From: Clostridia bacterium
GTDB lineage: Bacteria; Bacillota; Sulfobacillia; SLMV01
DNA: 9,821 bases
Assembly (NCBI GenBank): GCA_003554565.1
Contig: PWGR01000181.1
Span: 1-9,821 of the forward strand
Reading direction: 5' to 3'
The notes under the pieces were generated by a model. That model was not told the origin of the DNA. It saw nothing but the letters and a program-made list of their open reading frames with translations, and ran no database searches. Both the position numbers and the translations under genes were made by a program. Below are positions 6,234-9,821 of this stretch, one piece after another. Within the stretch, counting starts at the first letter, position 1; every line of letters begins with the position of its first letter.

Positions 6234-7835
6234 TCACATGCGGTCGAAGCTGATTCTCCGCACCCGGGACCCCGTGATGGTGAACCCGGTTATTTCATCT
6301 TCCTTGCAGGTGAACTCGACGCGGCCCGGTCGCGCTCCGAGCGACTGAAACGTGCTGTCCGATAGCGGCAGCAGCTCGGCATCGGTATGGCGGCTGTGCT
6401 GCAGGGCTAGTTTGTCTCCCTGGGGCGTGACTGTGTAACTGGTTTCGAGTTCCGGGCTGTAATAGCGCCCGGCCAGTTCCTCGAGGTAGGCGGGCGGCAC
6501 CTCGTGAGGGTGGTAACGTTCCGCCTCCAGGCTGTGACCGGAGGTGTGCAGCACGAACCGTTCTGCCTTTTCGCCGTACAGGTCAAACTCCAATCGGGCA
6601 CCGAGCGGTTCTACCTGGAAAGTGAGTCCTCCCCGCGGACGCAGCTCGGCGGGAGGTTGCTCACCCAAGCGCAGGGCCAGCCCCCCGTCCCTCTCCAGCA
6701 CTTGTACGCATCCCATGGGCCCGAGCAGGTAGCGGCCGGTGCATGCGCGCATCCGCTTGCGGTCCAACAACAGCCCGGGTTCGCGCTGCGCCGCCTCGGG
6801 CCGTCCCGACATTTCGTCTTCCAGGTACAGCTCGGCCACCTGCATGGCGATTCGCTGCGGGTTGAACCTGGCCAGGTTGCTGAGGACGATTATGCCCAGG
6901 CCAAAGGCGGGGAACCGTCCGCAGTAACTGCGGAAGCCGGCATCCGCCCCGCCATGCCCCACCACCTCGAGCCCACGGTGATGCGAGTGTGTCAGTCCGA
7001 AGGCGTAGGGGATATCCTCACCGTTGTTCAGGGTGAACCGCTCGTGCAGCTGATCGATCAGCTCAGGGTCGCCGACCAGCGCCGTGTCCAGGTTGTGCAG
7101 CCAGCGGGCCAGATCTTCTGCGGTGGTGAACAGGCTGGTCGCCCCGACATTGGCATAGTTCAATACGTTCTTCTGCAGGTTCCCATCTTCTGTTATCCCG
7201 TAGGAGTAGGCCCGGTTCTGTACGATTTCGAGATGGTCGTCGTGGAAGTGGGTGGAGCACATGCCGAGAGGTTGAAAAAGGTTCGCATCAGTGAATTTTC
7301 GGAAAGAGAGTCCGCTGACTTCAGATACGATTCGTGCCAGCAGGGTGTAGCCGGTGTTGCTGTACATATGTTCGTCGCCGGGGACGAAGTTCAGCTTTTG
7401 TTGGCGGTGGACCATCTTGAGAATGTGATCCTCGGTGATTACATCATCCATGCGCCAGCCTGCCAGCTGGAGCAGCTCCCACTGGTCGCGCAGGCCGCTG
7501 GTGTGATGGACGAGATGACGGACAGTTATGGTGTGTCCGAAATCCGGGATGTCCGGTAGGTAGCTGCGTATGTCGTCATCCAGGGAGAGCTTTCCCTCGT
7601 GTGCCAGAAGCGCCACAGCAGCTGCGGTAAACTGTTTTGACACCGACGCGACGTGGAAAACCGTTGAGGGGGTTATCGGGATTCCGTATTCCATCTGGGC
7701 ACAGCCGTAGCCACGGGCGCAGACAATATCGCCGTCCTGGACTACCACCACTGCGGCCCCAGGGGAGCCGGACCGATCCCATTCGGAGAAAATCTCGTCA
7801 ATTCCATCTGGCCTGCATTCTTGCGGGTCACTCAT
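6234..7835 (-). CDS. Serine hydrolase, class C beta-lactamase / penicillin-binding-protein fold
   Basis: This 533-residue protein has the three catalytic motifs of the beta-lactamase family: S64-V-S-K67 (nucleophile Ser64 and general base Lys67), Y158-S-N160, and H294-G-G in place of KTG. The pattern VRHLVHHTSGL (105-115) is also a family hallmark. The catalytic domain covers roughly residues 10-345. The remaining ~190 residues form a separate beta-rich region, as in longer esterase or D-aminopeptidase-like members. No signal peptide or membrane helix is visible, so the protein is probably cytoplasmic, unlike true beta-lactamases. The ATG at 7835 follows GGAGG by 9 bases. The gene appears to be alone on its strand, with no convincing promoter upstream. 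It could be a peptidase, esterase or amidase; the sequence does not decide which. Confidence 0.9.
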   Translation of the reverse strand: MSDPQECRPDGIDEIFSEWDRSGSPGAAVVVVQDGDIVCARGYGCAQMEYGIPITPSTVFHVASVSKQFTAAAVALLAHEGKLSLDDDIRSYLPDIPDFGHTITVRHLVHHTSGLRDQWELLQLAGWRMDDVITEDHILKMVHRQQKLNFVPGDEHMYSNTGYTLLARIVSEVSGLSFRKFTDANLFQPLGMCSTHFHDDHLEIVQNRAYSYGITEDGNLQKNVLNYANVGATSLFTTAEDLARWLHNLDTALVGDPELIDQLHERFTLNNGEDIPYAFGLTHSHHRGLEVVGHGGADAGFRSYCGRFPAFGLGIIVLSNLARFNPQRIAMQVAELYLEDEMSGRPEAAQREPGLLLDRKRMRACTGRYLLGPMGCVQVLERDGGLALRLGEQPPAELRPRGGLTFQVEPLGARLEFDLYGEKAERFVLHTSGHSLEAERYHPHEVPPAYLEELAGRYYSPELETSYTVTPQGDKLALQHSRHTDAELLPLSDSTFQSLGARPGRVEFTCKEDEITGFTITGSRVRRISFDRM

Positions 7836-8331
7836 TCACTTTCGCCTCCGTTTCATAGACCTCATGTCCAATTTATTCTTGCTCCGTCGCGCACAACCTT
7901 CCTGCAGGCGCTGGTGGTGCTCGCGTCATCACTGGGGGTGAAGTGTACCCCGCTGCGGGTGGCGGTGTTCGTTGAATCCATCGGCGGAGGGGTCATCTTC
8001 CTCGCCGCTTCTTCGTTCAGTTTCTGGTCCATCGAGAGTCTCAAATTCGCAGACGCCTTCACTCCCGGGAGAGTCCAGATGGCGCAGTACTCATTTTTCA
8101 TATACCGGTGCTGTTTCAGGAGTTTCTTTACCTATGCGATACCGTTGGGCTGTGTCAGCTATTTCCCTGCTATGATCATAACTGGTTCGACCGCCGCGAG
8201 GCCGCACGACAGATAGATGATCGGAGACATTCCCACTGCAAATGGTTCACCTCCTGGACCAACAGAGCAAACGAGAACCTACATTCCTGTGGCTTTCCGC
8301 CTCGTGGTCTGAAGCCTACTTTTGCTCATTG

Positions 8332-8351
8332 CCTGCGAGCTGCCTCGCAGG
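8332..8351. repeat. Perfect 8-bp hairpin with CTGC loop
   Basis: CCTGCGAG (8332-8339) and CTCGCAGG (8344-8351) are exact inverted copies around a CTGC loop; G-T wobbles could extend the stem by two pairs. Neither side has a T tract, so it is not a standard terminator. It lies about 137 bases before the kinase gene and could be an RNA structure, a protein site or a REP-like element. Confidence 0.6.
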
Positions 8352-8439
8352 TGAGTCCGGGCAGGGGAAGGTGGCTGGGGGCAAGAAATTGAAGATGTGA
8401 ACCTGTGGTGAAGCGGGGAGTGACTGGTACCCCATGCAT

Positions 8440-8452
8440 TACACCGGGTGTA
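8440..8452. promoter_or_regulatory. 13-base palindrome, possible operator
   Basis: TACACC and GGTGTA flank a single central G in a perfect inverted repeat 36 bases before the kinase ORF. A further GTCGA...TCGAC pair lies just downstream (about 8456-8480). The size and position suit a dimeric regulator, but no promoter boxes are clear and no second copy was noticed in the window. Confidence 0.3.
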
Positions 8453-8487
8453 CTCGTCGATTGCGCGGTGACCTGTCGACCCCGTGA

Positions 8488-9525
8488 TTGGAGGTGGAAG
8501 ATATTCGCTCTCTGTCGGTCTCGCTGACCCGGCGGATACTGAGGGAGTTTCCCGCAGTCGATTCCCAATCATGCCGCCTCCGGGTGATTTCCGGGGGGCA
8601 TGTCTGTTATGTGATGCAGGTTGATGCTGGAGGGGACAGGTACGTGCTGCGGGTGAGACCGCCCACCTTCTCCCTTGAGCAGATCAGGGCTGATCACACC
8701 TTACTGCGGTATCTTCCCAGCCATGGTTTCTCTGCAGTGCCGAGGGCAGCTGCAACTACCCGGGGAGATTCGGTGGTGGCTGTGCACCACGAAGGAGAGA
8801 TCCACCCGGTGGAGCTTCTCACCTGGATACCGCACGATTCATCCCTGGCCAGCTTAGGGCCCGGGGACGACTGGACGATCCTCGCGGAATTCATCGGGCG
8901 CTTCCACCGTGCGAGCCACGGGTATCCCCTTGAGATTCGGAAACCAGATTGGGTCGGGAGACTGCCGGTCTCCATACGGCAGAAGTATTTCTACGGTCCA
9001 CTGCAAAGAGCGACCGAGCATGCCGCACGTGGCGATTCAGTGTTGCGGGAACTGGCGGGTAGTGCGGCACGGTTTCTCTGCGACCGGCTCTATTTGCTGC
9101 CCCGTCTGGCCAGAACTCCCCGCGTTGTGATGCATAATGACCTGACCGAGGACAACGTGCTGTTTCTGGCGGGTATGCCCGTGGGGCTGGTGGATTTTGA
9201 TTTCTGCCTAAGTGGTCCCCACATCATCGACCTGGTGGAGGGATTGAACGGGGCGATGATCTGGGATGCCGCGCACCAACGGTACTGGGGGATAGGGCCC
9301 GCAGGTGATATTCGCTGGCGCGCTGGCCGGGAGTTTCTCCGTGCCTATGAAAAAGCCTCGGGACTCAAGGCCTGCCGCAGTCTGCTGATAGAGATGCTCG
9401 CGGTGAAGATGGTCAGCCTGGCCCTTTACCCCGGCTTCGCCCCTGGCCCGCCGAAAGCTGAAAAGGAAGTCCTGCGTCGCGCACAGCTTACGGCAGAACG
9501 ACTGACGGAGGGACCGCCCGGCTGA
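8488..9525 (+). CDS. Phosphotransferase-family kinase (APH / homoserine kinase II fold)
   Basis: Up to 345 residues with a eukaryotic-kinase-like fold that phosphorylates a small hydroxylated substrate. The N-lobe has a glycine turn SGGHVCY (35-41) and strand RYVLRVRP (51-58), where Arg55 occupies the usual lysine position, as is common in homoserine-kinase-II-like relatives. The catalytic loop is H216-N-D218-L-T-E-D-N223 (HxDxxxxN) and the metal-binding motif is V-D236-F-D238. The start is uncertain. TTG 8488 directly follows an in-frame TGA and has no ribosome binding site, and GTG 8494 touches the SD. The strong GGAGGT (8490-8495) is best spaced (7 bases) for ATT at 8503. No ATG occurs until residue 43, inside the N-lobe. 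The gene is alone on this strand. The substrate is unknown: an amino acid, amino alcohol, sugar or aminoglycoside are all possible. Confidence 0.87.
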   Translation: MEVEDIRSLSVSLTRRILREFPAVDSQSCRLRVISGGHVCYVMQVDAGGDRYVLRVRPPTFSLEQIRADHTLLRYLPSHGFSAVPRAAATTRGDSVVAVHHEGEIHPVELLTWIPHDSSLASLGPGDDWTILAEFIGRFHRASHGYPLEIRKPDWVGRLPVSIRQKYFYGPLQRATEHAARGDSVLRELAGSAARFLCDRLYLLPRLARTPRVVMHNDLTEDNVLFLAGMPVGLVDFDFCLSGPHIIDLVEGLNGAMIWDAAHQRYWGIGPAGDIRWRAGREFLRAYEKASGLKACRSLLIEMLAVKMVSLALYPGFAPGPPKAEKEVLRRAQLTAERLTEGPPG

Positions 9526-9612
9526 TCTGTTGACTGAGAGAGCATTCGTGGGTGAGATGTCGAAAACGCGGGTCTGCCGGATGTCGCTGCCCGTAAGGGG
9601 AGCGGGAAAGTG
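9526..9612. other. Spacer after the kinase gene
   Basis: No terminator with a T tract, no gene and no repeat is evident between the kinase stop and the promoter that follows. Confidence 0.4.
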
Positions 9613-9641
9613 TTGACGACACATGAGGGCGATCTTATACT
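9613..9641 (+). promoter_or_regulatory. Near-consensus sigma-70/sigma-A promoter
   Basis: TTGACG (9613-9618) and TATACT (9636-9641) are spaced by exactly 17 bases, with one mismatch to consensus in each box. Transcription would begin near 9648, giving a leader of only about 25-30 bases before the probable GTG start of the next gene. This is the best full promoter in the window. Confidence 0.8.
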
Positions 9642-9675
9642 GAGAATGCTGCCATCCTGAGAGGTGTTGATTGCG

Positions 9676-9821
9676 GTGCATGCTTATGAGAACCGGGTTT
9701 TTCTCGGAGCCTTCCTGTGCATATCCGGTGTTTTCCTGCCATGGTTCAGTTTCCGTTATCTCGAACACGTGGTGCGCATTATTGGGGATCATCTCGCGGA
9801 TGGGGTTTGCGGCTACATGAC
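9676..9821 (+). CDS. Start of a probable membrane protein (3' truncated by window)
   Basis: From GTG at 9676 the frame stays open to the window end (48 complete codons). It begins HAYENRV and continues into a hydrophobic helix FLGAFLCISGVFLPWFSF, then a more polar stretch. Together these look like an N-terminal membrane segment or uncleaved signal anchor. GAGAGGTG (9659-9666) lies 9 bases upstream, which suits this start better than the in-frame TTG at 9667, which touches the SD. The near-consensus promoter just before supports a real, independently expressed gene. No family is recognised from this short piece. A competing frame from ATG 9686 stops at 9820 and gives a non-descript peptide. 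Confidence 0.55.
   Translation, partial: MHAYENRVFLGAFLCISGVFLPWFSFRYLEHVVRIIGDHLADGVCGYM

Larger units (their letters stand above)
7836..8487. other. 650-base stretch without a convincing gene
   Basis: Overlapping open frames exist on both strands, e.g. 7862-8101 (-, 79 codons) and 7821-8216 (+, 131 codons), but neither has a good ribosome binding site or a recognisable family. The plus-strand frame starts inside the hydrolase gene. The two frames share their third codon positions, so GC bias cannot tell which strand, if either, was coding. Upstream of 8101 the minus frame is interrupted by TAG at 8134, 8161 and 8281. A strong AGGAGG on the minus strand near 8250 is not followed by an intact ORF. 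The stretch also holds a perfect palindrome TATGATCATA (8171-8180) and the two inverted repeats listed separately. It could be decayed gene sequence plus the regulatory region of the kinase gene. Confidence 0.5.

Noticed and set aside
6504..7559. 351-codon plus-strand ORF
   Set aside because: It is antisense to the serine hydrolase, whose frame carries all three catalytic motifs.
8134..8281. Amber (TAG) recoding such as pyrrolysine use in the minus-strand frame
   Set aside because: Three TAG codons in about 60 codons matches the chance number of stops, and the 5948-6154 remnant has both TAG and TGA, so recoding is not needed to explain it.
8639..8661. Kinase defective because Lys is replaced by Arg55
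   Set aside because: Arg in a YVLR strand is common in homoserine-kinase-II-like relatives, and the catalytic HxDxxxxN and DxD residues are intact.
9208..9792. 194-codon minus-strand ORF
   Set aside because: It overlaps the 3' part of the kinase gene and the promoter region; no family resemblance and no good start signal.
1..9821. CRISPR array, insertion sequence ends, tRNA or rRNA genes
   Set aside because: No regularly spaced repeats, no paired terminal inverted repeats with a transposase, and no tRNA- or rRNA-like sequence were seen.

Overview
The window looks bacterial. It is GC-rich (roughly 60% by eye), genes start with ATG, GTG and probably TTG or a rarer codon, Shine-Dalgarno (SD) sites are strong and G-rich, and two near-consensus sigma-70/sigma-A type promoters are visible. 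A YhaN-type ATPase, an ArsR/DrrAB-style efflux cassette and purine-rich ribosome binding sites fit a GC-rich member of the Bacillota best. That assignment is an inference, because no rRNA or other phylogenetic marker is present.

Layout. (1) 3-2393 (+): the C-terminal part of a long coiled-coil, membrane-anchored SMC/Rad50-like ATPase of the YhaN type; its N-terminus and Walker A lie before the window. (2) 2404-4516 (+): a compact operon with its own TTGCCC-17-TATAAT promoter. It encodes an ArsR-family repressor with a cysteine-rich tail, an ABC-2 export ATPase and its six-helix permease. The genes are tightly packed: the arsR stop is 4 bases before the ATPase start, and the ATPase and permease overlap as ATGA. 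(3) 4569-5855 (-): a 12-helix MFS exporter of the FHP-motif (fosmidomycin-resistance-like) group, convergent with the operon. Two oppositely oriented terminator hairpins sit at the junction. (4) 5868-6233: no intact gene, but traces of a small broken gene on the minus strand. (5) 6234-7835 (-): a class C beta-lactamase-fold serine hydrolase without a signal peptide. (6) 7836-8487: about 650 bases without a convincing gene, containing a perfect 8-bp hairpin and a 13-base palindrome. (7) 8488-9525 (+): an aminoglycoside-phosphotransferase/homoserine-kinase-II-fold kinase whose only good ribosome binding site points to a non-ATG start. (8) 9613-9821 (+): a near-consensus promoter followed by the start of a probable membrane protein that runs off the end.

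How the genes work together. The only clear functional unit is the regulator-ATPase-permease operon: the repressor probably senses a thiophilic ligand and controls an exporter. The MFS protein, hydrolase and kinase have families linked to small-molecule efflux or modification, but they are separately transcribed and nothing visible ties them into one pathway. I found no CRISPR array, RNA gene, insertion sequence or clear undescribed multi-gene system. The most unusual items are the cysteine-tailed ArsR, the membrane-anchored SMC-like ATPase, the start of the kinase, and the two gene-poor stretches with decayed or structured DNA.
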